DNA from: Streptosporangium brasiliense
Lineage (GTDB): Bacteria; Actinomycetota; Actinomycetes; Streptosporangiales; Streptosporangiaceae
Direction of reading: 5' to 3'
NCBI RefSeq assembly: GCF_030811595.1
Contig: NZ_JAUSRB010000002.1
Location: 1,364,001-1,428,000, forward strand
DNA: 64,000 bases
The translations under genes were made by a program, and so were the position numbers. Under the pieces are notes generated by a model that saw only the letters and a program-made list of their open reading frames with translations, searched no databases and was not told where the DNA came from. Of the stretch, positions 10,060 through 18,312 are shown piece after piece; the first letter of the stretch is position 1, and each line of letters begins with the position of its first letter.

Positions 10060-11409
10060 ATGGGACGAACATTGGTCGAGCGGGCCGAAGAAACTCCACG
10101 AGTGTCACGCCCGGGTGCCATGACACCGGACCTCACTATCGGTGTGGTGGGCCCCCATGACCTCGTCGAGCGAGTGATGTTGATGGGACACGCGGCGGCG
10201 CCCCTGCCCTGCCGCCTGGTAGCCGCTGCCTACCGGGACGAGCAGGAAGCCGCCGACAAAGTCACCCGCCTGGGGGCAGGCGTGGACGCCTGCCTGTTCG
10301 CCAGCCCGGTCCCCTATGACCTGGCCAGGCGCTCGGGCGTGCTGACGATGCCGGCGACGTACGTGCAGCTCGGCGGTGCCGCGCTGATCGCGGCCCTGGC
10401 CAGGGCCGCGCTGGACGAACGGATCGACCCGCGCAGGGTCAGCGTCGACGTGCTGAGCCGGGCCGACGTCGAGGAGGCCTACACCGACTTGAGCCTGCCG
10501 GTCGGTGACGTGCACAGCCGCGACGAGCCGGGGGCGACCGGGACGATCGCCGCCTTCCACGAACGCCTGGCCCGGCAGGGCAGCACCAGCGGGGCGCTGA
10601 CCTGCCTGCCCGCCGTCGCCGACCGCCTGCAGACGGCCGGGGTCCCGGTGGTCAGGATCCGGCCGACGTCCGCGGCGGTCCGTACGGCGCTGCACACGGC
10701 CGCCCTGCTCGGCGCCCACCACCGGCTGGAGGAGTCGCAGCTCACCGTCATCCTGGTGGAGGTGCCGACGCTCCGCGAGCCGGTCCGCCGGGCCGCGCCG
10801 CGCTACTGGCGCGACGAGCTCCGGCTGTCCCTGCACCGGCTGCTGGTGCAGGAGGCGAACCGGATCAACGCGTCGGTGACCTCGGTCGACGACCACAGCT
10901 ACATGGTCACCGCGACCCGCGGCTCGGTGGCCACGGCCACCGAGGGGTTCCGGGTGCTGCCGTTCGCGGCACGGGTGCGGGACGAGCTCGGCCTGGCCGT
11001 GGAGGTGGGGGTCGGCATGGGCCGCACCGCCCATGACGCCGAGTCCCACGCGCGGGCGGCGCTGGCGCGCACGCAGGCGGGCAAGCAGGCCCAGGGCTTC
11101 GCGGTCGACCGCGAGGGCCGGGCGTTGGTCCCCGCGCCCCGGATGCCTCCGCAGGGCGGCGGGCCGCTGAAGCCGAAGGGCGTGGAGGTGCTGGCCCGGC
11201 TGGCGGCCAAGCTGGAGGGCGGGGACACGGTGGTGGACGCGGAGAGCGCGGGCAAGATGCTCGGCGTCACGCCGCGTACGGCACGGCGGCTGCTGCGCAC
11301 GTTGGTCGACGAGGGACTCGCGTGGCCGCTTCCGCCGAACCGCACCCCGCAGCCGGGCCGCCCCCGCCAGCTCTACCGCCTGATCGTGGAGAAGCTCGGC
11401 AGCCGCTGA
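10060..11409 (+). CDS. Transcriptional regulator-like protein with C-terminal winged helix
   Basis: The 449-residue protein has three visible parts. Residues ~20-210 begin LTIGVVGPHDLVERVMLMG and resemble a periplasmic-binding or response-type sensor fold. Residues ~230-350 contain LEVGVGMGRT-like sequence (VEVGVGMGRTAHDAESHAR), reminiscent of degenerate nucleotide-cyclase/GGDEF-like domains in PucR/CdaR-type regulators. The C-terminal ~80 residues (AGKMLGVTPRTARRLLRTLV) form a winged helix. No exact family is claimed. The start is uncertain: GTG 9997, ATG 10060 and ATG 10120 are all in frame. A TTGACG/TTACGG promoter-like pair at 9980-10008 favours 10060. A very long hairpin follows the stop codon. 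Confidence 0.6.
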   Translation: MGRTLVERAEETPRVSRPGAMTPDLTIGVVGPHDLVERVMLMGHAAAPLPCRLVAAAYRDEQEAADKVTRLGAGVDACLFASPVPYDLARRSGVLTMPATYVQLGGAALIAALARAALDERIDPRRVSVDVLSRADVEEAYTDLSLPVGDVHSRDEPGATGTIAAFHERLARQGSTSGALTCLPAVADRLQTAGVPVVRIRPTSAAVRTALHTAALLGAHHRLEESQLTVILVEVPTLREPVRRAAPRYWRDELRLSLHRLLVQEANRINASVTSVDDHSYMVTATRGSVATATEGFRVLPFAARVRDELGLAVEVGVGMGRTAHDAESHARAALARTQAGKQAQGFAVDREGRALVPAPRMPPQGGGPLKPKGVEVLARLAAKLEGGDTVVDAESAGKMLGVTPRTARRLLRTLVDEGLAWPLPPNRTPQPGRPRQLYRLIVEKLGSR

Positions 11410-11425
11410 CCCGCCCGGCCGTCCC

Positions 11426-11470
11426 GTGGTCCGGGGCCGCGCCCGCCCGTGCGGCGCGGCCCCTGACCAC
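11426..11470 (+). terminator. Long hairpin after the regulator gene
   Basis: Arms 11426-11443 and 11453-11470 pair over 18 positions with a single C/T mismatch, around a 9-base loop, starting 17 bases after the stop codon. Confidence 0.7.
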
Positions 11471-11597
11471 GTACGGCGTGGCCCCGGACCACGTCCGCGC
11501 GGTCCCGGGCCACATGCGGTGTAACCCCGGACCACCTGCGGCGCGGGTCCCGGACCACGTACGGCGCGGCCCCTGACCACGTCCGCGCGGGCCCGTC
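11461..11597. repeat. Degenerate 21-23-bp tandem repeat, six units
   Basis: The core GACCAC (once GGCCAC) recurs at 11465, 11487, 11508, 11530, 11553 and 11575, each preceded by CCCCGG-like and followed by GTACGGCGCGG-like sequence. The first unit is the right arm of the hairpin at 11426-11470. Confidence 0.75.
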
Positions 11598-11649
11598 TCG
11601 ACCTGTCTCAAGGGGTGAACCCCGCGAGCCGCGTTCCGGGCACGGGCGA

Positions 11650-11655
11650 TATTGT
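11650..11655 (+). promoter_or_regulatory. -10 box, leaderless start of the DMT transporter gene
   Basis: TATTGT lies 8 bases before the ATG at 11664 and no ribosome site intervenes. Confidence 0.45.
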
Positions 11656-11663
11656 CATGAGCT

Positions 11664-12602
11664 ATGGGTCATGACACTGCTGACAGCCGCGGATCGCTCC
11701 TCATCTGGGGAGCGCTGGCGATCGTCTACGTGGTGTGGGGGTCCACCTACCTCGCGATCAAAATCGTCATCGAGACCATCCCGCCGCTGCTCAGCGGAGC
11801 CATGCGCTTCACCACGGCCGCGCTGGTCCTCGGCGCCGTGGTCTTCCTGCTCCGGGGGCGGCCGGCCTTCCGGATGACCTGGAAGGAGCTGGGCGGGGCG
11901 GCCCTGGTCGGGCTGCTGCTGCTGACCGCCGGCAACGGCATGGTCGCGGTGGCCGAGCAGCACATCTCCAGCGGGCTGGCGGCGCTGCTGGTGGCCTCGG
12001 TGCCGCTCTGGCTGGTGATCTTCAGGATCGTCGCCCGGGACCGGCCCGGACTGCTGACGCTGGCCGGGGTGCTCATCGGTTTCGGCGGGGTGGCGGTGCT
12101 GTCGCTGACCGGCGGGAGCAGCGCGTCGGACGGCATCGGGATCGCGGTCATCCTGCTGGCGTCGATGTCGTGGTCGGTGGGCTCGTTCCTGTCCGCCCGG
12201 ATCCCGATGCCCGCCAACCCCTTCACCGCGAGCGCGGTCGAGATGGCCGCGGGCGGGGCCGGGCTGGTACTGACCAGCACGGTCATGGGCGAGCACCTCG
12301 ACCTCGGCGCCGTCTCCGGGCGTTCCTGGGCCGGACTGGCCTACCTGGTCGTGATGGGCTCCCTGGTCGGCTTCACCGCCTACGTGTGGCTGCTGGGCAG
12401 CGCCCCGATCTCCCTGGTCTCCACCTACGCCTACGTCAACCCCGTGGTGGCGGTCGCCCTCGGCGCGCTCGTCCTGGGCGAGCCGGTCACGGGCTCGATG
12501 CTCGCCGCGGGCCTGGTGATCGTTCTCGGTGTGGCCCTGGTGGTCTCCACCGAGCGCCGCAAGAAGGCCCCTGTCGAGGAGAGGGAGCCGGCGACCGTGT
12601 GA
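11664..12602 (+). CDS. EamA/DMT-superfamily transporter
   Basis: This 312-residue integral membrane protein has about ten hydrophobic helices arranged as two EamA halves. The first half opens with WGALAIVYVVWGSTYLAIKI and the second with GLAYLVVMGSLVGFTAYVW. The end of the second half, STYAYVNPVVAVALGALVLGEP, is a hallmark of the family. Such proteins export amino acids or other metabolites, but the substrate cannot be read from sequence. The C-terminus is charged and cytoplasmic. The ATG at 11664 follows TATTGT by 8 bases with no Shine-Dalgarno sequence. A second EamA protein is encoded at 51519-52421. Confidence 0.9.
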   Translation: MGHDTADSRGSLLIWGALAIVYVVWGSTYLAIKIVIETIPPLLSGAMRFTTAALVLGAVVFLLRGRPAFRMTWKELGGAALVGLLLLTAGNGMVAVAEQHISSGLAALLVASVPLWLVIFRIVARDRPGLLTLAGVLIGFGGVAVLSLTGGSSASDGIGIAVILLASMSWSVGSFLSARIPMPANPFTASAVEMAAGGAGLVLTSTVMGEHLDLGAVSGRSWAGLAYLVVMGSLVGFTAYVWLLGSAPISLVSTYAYVNPVVAVALGALVLGEPVTGSMLAAGLVIVLGVALVVSTERRKKAPVEEREPATV

Positions 12603-12743
12603 CGCGCGGGCCCGCCGGCCCCCACCTCGGGACGGGACCGCCGGGCGCGGAGGGCCACGTGAACGGTGGGAGGCCGCCGTGGGCGGCCCGAGACGGCTCT
12701 GACGGCCGCACCGGGGCGAGAGCGGGCTCGGGCCCCGGCGAGG

Positions 12744-12779
12744 GCGTCAGGGCCTCTCGGGTCGCGTCAGGGCCTCTCG
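12744..12779. repeat. 16-bp direct repeat at the hisC 3' end
   Basis: GCGTCAGGGCCTCTCG occurs at 12744-12759 and 12764-12779. The second copy includes the hisC stop codon, so the first looks like a short duplication of the gene's end. Confidence 0.7.
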
Positions 12780-13828
12780 AAGGCCCCGGCGACGGCCAGG
12801 AAGGTGTCGTTGGCCTCGGCGGAGCCGATGGAGACGCGGGCCCCCTCACCGGCGAAGGGACGCACGGCGACGCCCTCGGCCGCGCAGGCCTCGGCGAACT
12901 CCGTCGTGCGCTCGCCCAGCCGGAGCCAGACGAAGTTGGCCTCGGAGACCGGCACCGTCCAGCCCTGGGCGATCAGGGCCTCGCGGACCCGGGTGCGCTC
13001 CTTGACCACGGTGTCGACCCGCTCCAGCAGCTCGTCCTCGGCCGCCAGGGAGGCGACGGCGGCGGCCTGGGCCAGGTGGTTGACCGCGAAGGGCACGGTC
13101 GTCTTCCGCACGGCGGTCGCCACCGCCTCGCCGCCGATCAGGTAGCCGACCCGGAGCCCGGCCAGGCCGTACGCCTTGGAGAACGTCCGCAGCACGGCCA
13201 CGTTCGGCCGGTCACGGTAGACGGTGAGACCGTCGGTGACGTCGGCGTCCCTGACGTACTCCCGGTAGGCCTCGTCGAGGACGACGAGCACGTTCTCCGG
13301 CACCCGGTCGAGGAACGCCTCCAGCTCGGCGGCGTGGACGACCGTGCCGGTGGGGTTGTTCGGGTTGCAGACGAAGATCATGCGCGTCTGCGGGGTGACC
13401 GCCTCGGCCATGGCCTCCAGGTGGTGCGTCTCCCCCAGGAGCGGGACCCGGACCGAGACCGTCCCCGCCAGGTCGGCCAGGAGCGGGTATGCCTCGAAGG
13501 ACCGCCAGGCGTAGATCACCTCGGCGCCCGGCTCGTTCACGGTCTCGAAGAGCTGCTGGGCCACCGTCACCGAGCCCGCGCCCAGCGCGATGTGCTCGGG
13601 CGGCACGCCGTACCGCTCGGCGAGGGCGTGCGTCAGGCCGGTCGCCGCGGGATCGGGGTAGCGGTGGATCTCGGTCGCGGCCTTCGCGACGGCCTCGACC
13701 ACGGAGGGCAGCGGCTCGTAGGGGGATTCGTTCGAGGACAGCTTGTAGGACCGACCGTCGGCTGACACCACGGCCTTGCCCGCCTTGTATGGGGGCATTG
13801 TGTCCAGGATCGCGCGGAAACGAGGCAT
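12767..13828 (-). CDS. hisC: HisC/Pat-type aminotransferase
   Basis: This 353-residue PLP-dependent, fold-type I enzyme should transaminate histidinol phosphate or aromatic 2-oxo acids. Visible motifs are [15 protein letters not shown] at the N-terminus, NPNNPTG near residue 150, DEAYREY, and the PLP lysine in [15 protein letters not shown] near residue 220. The actinobacterial HisC and Pat (aromatic aminotransferase) branches look alike, and no other his gene is nearby, so Pat is a real alternative. The ATG at 13828 sits 6 bases after TAAAGT without a Shine-Dalgarno sequence. It diverges from the Uma2-like gene. Confidence 0.85.
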   Translation of the reverse strand: MPRFRAILDTMPPYKAGKAVVSADGRSYKLSSNESPYEPLPSVVEAVAKAATEIHRYPDPAATGLTHALAERYGVPPEHIALGAGSVTVAQQLFETVNEPGAEVIYAWRSFEAYPLLADLAGTVSVRVPLLGETHHLEAMAEAVTPQTRMIFVCNPNNPTGTVVHAAELEAFLDRVPENVLVVLDEAYREYVRDADVTDGLTVYRDRPNVAVLRTFSKAYGLAGLRVGYLIGGEAVATAVRKTTVPFAVNHLAQAAAVASLAAEDELLERVDTVVKERTRVREALIAQGWTVPVSEANFVWLRLGERTTEFAEACAAEGVAVRPFAGEGARVSIGSAEANDTFLAVAGAFERP

Positions 13829-13834
13829 GGCCTT

Positions 13835-13840
13835 ACTTTA
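13835..13840 (-). promoter_or_regulatory. -10 box, leaderless start of hisC
   Basis: On the minus strand TAAAGT lies 6 bases before the ATG at 13828. Confidence 0.45.
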
Positions 13841-13911
13841 TGAGGAGCGGGCGGATGGGGCATCATCCTGGAAGACTGGAGGTGAGAGGCGTGCCCGACC
13901 GGGAGGACGAC

Positions 13912-14583
13912 ATGAGCACCGCACCGCTGGCCGAGACCGAGCAGCCCGACACGGAGGCGACCGGGACGGAGCCGTCCGACGCGGAGGCGGCCGAGACGGA
14001 GCCGTCCGAGCGGGAGTCCGTCCCCGACTGGATCATCCCGTCATCGGATGGTTTCACCGCCGATGACCTCGACCGGCTGCGGGAGATTCCCCCGCACACC
14101 GAGCTGATCGATGGCACTCTCGTCTTCGTGAGCCCCCAGACCAACTTCCACATGTCGACGCTCTTCCTCCTGGAGAGTGCGCTGCGGCGGGCGGTCCCGC
14201 CGGACCTGCGGGTCAAGCGCGAGATGACCGTGACGCTCGGTGAGCGGCAACGGCCCGAGCCAGACGTCCTGGTGGTGCGTGCCGAGGCCGTCAAGGGCCC
14301 GAGGCAGACCACCTATCAACCGGCCGACGTCGTCCTGGCCGTCGAGGTGGTCTCCACCGAGTCCGAGATCCGCGACCGGGAGCGCAAGCCCGCGCTCTAC
14401 GCGGCGGCGGGCATCCCCCACTTCTGGCGGATCGAGGAGAAGGACGGCCGCCCGACGGTCTACGTCTACGAGCTCGACCCGGCCACCAGGTCCTACGTCG
14501 CCACCGGCATCCACCACGACCGGCTGAAGCTCGGCGTCCCCTTCGACGTCGACCTCGACCTGACGGAGATCGACGAGCTCTGA
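13912..14583 (+). CDS. Uma2-family (DUF820) endonuclease-like protein
   Basis: This 223-residue protein has an acidic, Thr/Glu-rich N-terminal tail (about 45 residues) followed by a PD-(D/E)XK-type fold typical of Uma2/DUF820. The conserved pattern includes HTELIDGTLVFVSP, PEPDVLVV, VLAVEVVSTES and the RKPALYAAAGIPHFWRIE signature. Members are abundant in actinobacteria and cyanobacteria, and their role is unclear. The tail contains a duplicated DNA element (GACGGAGCCGTCCGA twice), so its length probably varies between strains. The ATG at 13912 follows GGGAGG by 5 bases; a GTG at 13891 is an alternative. Confidence 0.85.
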   Translation: MSTAPLAETEQPDTEATGTEPSDAEAAETEPSERESVPDWIIPSSDGFTADDLDRLREIPPHTELIDGTLVFVSPQTNFHMSTLFLLESALRRAVPPDLRVKREMTVTLGERQRPEPDVLVVRAEAVKGPRQTTYQPADVVLAVEVVSTESEIRDRERKPALYAAAGIPHFWRIEEKDGRPTVYVYELDPATRSYVATGIHHDRLKLGVPFDVDLDLTEIDEL

Positions 14584-14593
14584 GACCCCGCGC

Positions 14594-15259
14594 CTACTCC
14601 TTGAGCGAGCGGAGCATCGGGGGGTGGAGCAGGAGAGCCGGGCCCCGGCGGTAGAGCTTGGCGGGGCGGCCGCCGTCGCGGGTGGTGGTGCGGCCGGTGG
14701 GCACCAGAAAGCCCTCGGCCTTGGTGACCTTGCGGTGGAAGTTGCGCGGGTCCAGGGCGCGGCCCCAGACGATCTCGTAGACCCGGCGCAGGTCGGCGAC
14801 GGTGAACTCCGGGGGGCAGAAGGCGGCGCCCAGCGGGGTGTATTCGAGCTTGCCCCGGGCGCGCTCGATCCCGTCGACCATGATGCGCCGGTGGTCGAAG
14901 GCCATCTCCTGGAGCGAGGAGACCGGCTGCCAGCTCATGTGCGCCTCGGTGGAGGCCGGCAGGTCGGGGGCGAGGCCGAGGTAGGCGACGCTCAGCACGC
15001 GCTGGCGCGGGTCGCGGTCGGGGTAGCCGTAGGTCTGGAGCTGCTCCAGGTGGACCGGGGCGCCGGGCAGGCCGGCCCGTTCGGCGAGGACCCTGGCCGC
15101 CGCCGCGGGCAGGTCCTCGTCGAGCTGGATGAAGCCGCCTGAGAGGGCCCAGCGTCCCTCATAGGGGGGTTTGTCCCGCCGCCAGACGAGCGCGCTCAGC
15201 GCCTGGCAGCGCACCGTGAGGACGACCAGATCCACGCTGACGGGAATGCGCGGAACCAT
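14594..15259 (-). CDS. NrtR-like Nudix-domain transcriptional regulator
   Basis: This 221-residue protein joins an N-terminal Nudix domain to a C-terminal winged helix (LRRVYEIVWGRALDPRNFHRKV), the NrtR layout. NrtR proteins bind ADP-ribose-type ligands and repress NAD metabolism genes. The Nudix box is degenerate: in the segment matching REUxEExGU it reads RVLAERAGL, so two of the three metal-binding glutamates are replaced by Val and Arg. That argues for sensing rather than hydrolysis. No NAD gene is adjacent. The ATG at 15259 is preferred over GTG 15268 because TAACGT lies 7 bases before it. Confidence 0.8.
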   Translation of the reverse strand: MVPRIPVSVDLVVLTVRCQALSALVWRRDKPPYEGRWALSGGFIQLDEDLPAAAARVLAERAGLPGAPVHLEQLQTYGYPDRDPRQRVLSVAYLGLAPDLPASTEAHMSWQPVSSLQEMAFDHRRIMVDGIERARGKLEYTPLGAAFCPPEFTVADLRRVYEIVWGRALDPRNFHRKVTKAEGFLVPTGRTTTRDGGRPAKLYRRGPALLLHPPMLRSLKE

Positions 15260-15266
15260 GCCAGGC

Positions 15267-15272
15267 ACGTTA
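15267..15272 (-). promoter_or_regulatory. -10 box, leaderless start of the Nudix gene
   Basis: On the minus strand TAACGT lies 7 bases before the ATG at 15259. Confidence 0.45.
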
Positions 15273-15278
15273 CACCGG

Positions 15279-17144
15279 TCAGGCGTTTATCAGGACGTGC
15301 AGCGGCGCGGCGGCGGCCCGTCCGTCGGGCGCGGCGACCTCGATCCGCACCCAGGCGCCGGGCGGGACCTGGGTCCAGTCGAACGGGACCCAGGCCGTCG
15401 TCATCCGGGCGGGCAGGTCGGGCGGCGGCTCCGTCAGGTCCACCCCGGCCACGTCGACGACCTTGGGGGCCTCCTGCCCGTCCCAGGTGATCGTCACCTT
15501 GGAGCCCATGGGCAGGTTGTAGCCCCGGATCTCCATGCCGTCCTGGATGTCGCGCTCCTTGCGGACGGCGTCCACCGGGATCGGCCGGTCGTGGTCGCGG
15601 GCGATGTCCTCGGCCAGGGACGGGGAGCCGCAGGTGAAGAAGTCGCTCCACATGTAGGAGACGACCTTGGAGACGTAGCGGCCGACCTGGGTCACGGCCG
15701 TGTCGAGCCGCTCCTTGTCGGTGCGCCCCCGGGTGCCCGCCCGGTCGGCGCAGAACTTCTCGTCGGACGGCTCGAACGCCTCCACGTTGGCCCAGAGCTG
15801 CACGTTGTAGCCCTGCTCCACCATCCGGGTCCGCGCCGCGGCCATCTCCCGGTAGTAGTCGCGGGTGGAGCCGTGGTAGGCGATGCCGTTGGTCGTCTCC
15901 CCCACGACCGTGCGGAGCCGCTCGTCCACCTGGTCGTCGCGCTGGTCCGGCCAGAACAGGCCGACCTTGCCGGTGCCCCGGCTGTCCTGCGGCGCGATGA
16001 TGCCGACCCCGGTCCTGGCGAGGGCCTCGAAGCCGGCCGCCACCTGCTTGGGGCTGGCGCTGATCGGCAGCCGCTTGCGCGCGTCCATGTAGGGGCTGAC
16101 CAGGATCGGCTTGCCCGGCATCTCCTGCTCGACGATCTCGTGCTGGGAGGCGTAGACCCGCAGGGTCGGGTGGTCGAGCTTGGCCACCTCGGGGTCGTCC
16201 GACCCCGTGTAGCGCATCTCCCGCATCTGGAGTTCGAAGGGCTGGTAGAAGCCGCCGAGCGAGACGCGGTCCTGGAAGCGGGCGCCGTAGTCCTGCAGGA
16301 TGCGCCGGGTGAGCGTGATGAGGGTCTTCGTCCCCTGCTGGGCGGCCCGGGTCTTCTGCGCCGGGTCGCGCGGGGCCAGCGGCAGCGCGGGGAAGACCTT
16401 CACGCCGAACTGGTCGCCGAGGTCGAGCAGCTCGGTGAGGCTGTCCTTCTCCGCGGCGGCTATCAGGATCACGTGATAGCCGCGGCCCTTGTTCCTGACG
16501 TTGGCGCAGCTCGGGTCGTCGGTGCCGTCCTCGGTCGCGATGAGCCGGTAGAAGACGGTCTTGCCGACCTGGATCTTCCGCTCGAACTCGGGACAGCGGA
16601 ACAGCCCCGGCCCGAACGCCTCGTCGGTCCGGTAGACGAACGTCCAGCTCACCCGGTTGCCCGGGTTGGCCGCCTTGAGATCCCGCTCCGCGGCCGCCAC
16701 GCACGGCAGCCCGTCCTCCTCGCACGGCTCGTAGCGGGGGTCGACCTTGTCCTCTTCCTCGTCGTCCTCGCTCTTGTTCTCCAGGATCCGGCCGTCGTCG
16801 TCGAGGCGGCGGGCCTGCAGTCCCCAGCCGATCCGGATCACCGTGTCGCCGCCCACCTCGTGGATGGCGCCGAACTGCCGCCGCCAGGTGCAGTGGTCGG
16901 CGGTGGGGATGAGCCAGTAGCCGGTCACCGCGTAGGGCGAGGCCATCTCGGTGTCGAACGTTCCACACGGGTCGGTGAAGGCGCTGGCCTCGGGGGTCAG
17001 CGCCGCGGAGACGGTGGTGGAGGGCGAGGGGGCGGCCGAGGTCCTGTCGCCCGCCGGGACGTCCCCGTCCCTGGGCAGGACCAGCACGATCGCCGCCACC
17101 GCCGCGAGGATCGCCACGCCGAGAAGAGCGGTCAACCAGCGCAC
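15279..17144 (-). CDS. Exported glycoside-hydrolase-like protein (resembles DUF4434)
   Basis: The 621-residue protein starts with a membrane or signal segment (LTALLGVAILAAVAAIVLVL) and a Ser/Thr/Pro/Ala-rich linker to about residue 55. A ~150-residue N-terminal domain with several cysteines follows. The middle region (about 210-470) has TIM-barrel-like strands such as GFYQPFELQ, ILVSPYMDARK, GVGIIAPQDSRG and VQLWANVEAFEP, recalling DUF4434 putative glycosidases. The C-terminus (about 530-621) is a beta-rich domain. It sits beside glycosyltransferase genes and may trim or bind the surface glycan. The start GTG follows TAGTGT by 7 bases. The enzymatic role is inference. Confidence 0.65.
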   Translation of the reverse strand: MRWLTALLGVAILAAVAAIVLVLPRDGDVPAGDRTSAAPSPSTTVSAALTPEASAFTDPCGTFDTEMASPYAVTGYWLIPTADHCTWRRQFGAIHEVGGDTVIRIGWGLQARRLDDDGRILENKSEDDEEEDKVDPRYEPCEEDGLPCVAAAERDLKAANPGNRVSWTFVYRTDEAFGPGLFRCPEFERKIQVGKTVFYRLIATEDGTDDPSCANVRNKGRGYHVILIAAAEKDSLTELLDLGDQFGVKVFPALPLAPRDPAQKTRAAQQGTKTLITLTRRILQDYGARFQDRVSLGGFYQPFELQMREMRYTGSDDPEVAKLDHPTLRVYASQHEIVEQEMPGKPILVSPYMDARKRLPISASPKQVAAGFEALARTGVGIIAPQDSRGTGKVGLFWPDQRDDQVDERLRTVVGETTNGIAYHGSTRDYYREMAAARTRMVEQGYNVQLWANVEAFEPSDEKFCADRAGTRGRTDKERLDTAVTQVGRYVSKVVSYMWSDFFTCGSPSLAEDIARDHDRPIPVDAVRKERDIQDGMEIRGYNLPMGSKVTITWDGQEAPKVVDVAGVDLTEPPPDLPARMTTAWVPFDWTQVPPGAWVRIEVAAPDGRAAAAPLHVLINA

Positions 17145-17151
17145 GTTCAGG

Positions 17152-17157
17152 ACACTA
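17152..17157 (-). promoter_or_regulatory. -10 box, leaderless start of the DUF4434-like gene
   Basis: On the minus strand TAGTGT lies 7 bases before the GTG at 17144. Confidence 0.5.
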
Positions 17158-17204
17158 CCGTTCTTGTGATCAGGCGGACATAAGCAGCATCGCCAGACAA
17201 GAAA

Positions 17205-18293
17205 TCAGCTTTTAACCCCTGCCCATGCCTCCAGCTGGGACACGAAACGGCGGGCCGAGTTGGGCCAGTGATGGTTCGCACGGGCCGCCGCATACCCTCG
17301 GGCGCCCTGAGCATGCCGCTCCCTGACGTCGTCCCGCAGGGTGAGCACGGCCTGGGCCACGGCCTTGGGGTCCTCCCAGGGCACGACCATGCCGCTGCTG
17401 TAGCGCTCGACCAGCTCCACCGCGCGCGGCGACGGGGTGGTGATCACCGGGATGCCGTGGGCCATGTACTCCACGATCTTCGTGGGCATGGAGTGGCGGT
17501 AGTTGGGCTCGTCGTGCAGCAGCGACAGCCCGGCCAGCGCCCCGTCGAGCCGCTTGAGCGCCTCGTCGTTCGGCATGAAGTCGCGCCACTCCAGCACGCC
17601 CTCGGCCACCGCCTCGTTCAGCATGGGACGCGACTGCGGGTCGGCGTAGCCGATCAGCTCGACCGCCACCCGGTAGGGCCGCAGCAGCCGGGCCGCCTCG
17701 ATGGCGTCGCGCACCCCGCGCGCCTCCGACAGCCAGCCGAGGTAGACGACGCGGTCGTCTCCCGGCGGGGTCACGTCGTCGGGCACCCAGGTCTCGTTCG
17801 GGACGACCAGGTGGGCCCGGTGGAAGCGGCCGGCGTAGGCGGTCTCGGCGAGCAGCAGGTGCAGGCGACGCTCGGCCGTGCCTTCGAGCATGCGGGCCAG
17901 GAAGCGCACCGGCGGGCGCAGGAACGCGGGCAGCCAGGGCTTCAGCGACAGGGTCGCCGGAGTGTCCTCGTGCACGTCCCAGACCACCGGGGGCCGCTTG
18001 CGCACGCCTACGACCGCGAGCAGCAGCTCGGGGTCGTGGATCACCACCAGATCAACCTGGTCGCGCATGCGCTTGAACACCTTGCGGGCGGCGCGCACGG
18101 CCGAAAGCCGCTTGCGCTCAGCCGCCCGGGGGAGATCGACGCCGTTCACCCACGACCGGACCATTACGCCCCGTGCGGTGTACGGCGCGGCATACGTGAC
18201 CTCATGACCGGCATCCACGAGCGCGCGGATCTGCCGGTGCAGGATCCGGGCGTCCTCGGGGTGATGCACCACCGTCATGACGAGCACGTGCAC
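17205..18293 (-). CDS. Family 4-type glycosyltransferase (GT-B fold)
   Basis: This 362-residue cytoplasmic enzyme shows the two Rossmann halves of GT-B transferases. The N-terminal half begins VHVLVMTVVHHPEDARILHRQ and includes VDLVVIHDPELLLAVVG. The C-terminal half has RVVYLGWLSEARGVRDAIEAARLL and the nucleotide-binding SMPTKIVEYMAHGIPVITTP stretch with its Glu. It probably adds a sugar from a nucleotide donor to a surface polysaccharide. The GTG at 18293 has GGAGGG 9 bases upstream. An in-frame GTG at 18335 would overlap the preceding gene by 23 bases. It lies 19 bases after the nucleotide-sugar dehydrogenase gene, in the same operon. Confidence 0.87.
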   Translation of the reverse strand: MHVLVMTVVHHPEDARILHRQIRALVDAGHEVTYAAPYTARGVMVRSWVNGVDLPRAAERKRLSAVRAARKVFKRMRDQVDLVVIHDPELLLAVVGVRKRPPVVWDVHEDTPATLSLKPWLPAFLRPPVRFLARMLEGTAERRLHLLLAETAYAGRFHRAHLVVPNETWVPDDVTPPGDDRVVYLGWLSEARGVRDAIEAARLLRPYRVAVELIGYADPQSRPMLNEAVAEGVLEWRDFMPNDEALKRLDGALAGLSLLHDEPNYRHSMPTKIVEYMAHGIPVITTPSPRAVELVERYSSGMVVPWEDPKAVAQAVLTLRDDVRERHAQGARGYAAARANHHWPNSARRFVSQLEAWAGVKS

Positions 18294-18312
18294 TGCGCGC
18301 AGCCCTCCGTCG

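Noticed and set aside
11461..11597. CRISPR array
   Set aside because: The units are contiguous and degenerate with no unique spacers, and there are no cas genes. The same applies to the arrays at 33371, 52472 and 62976.
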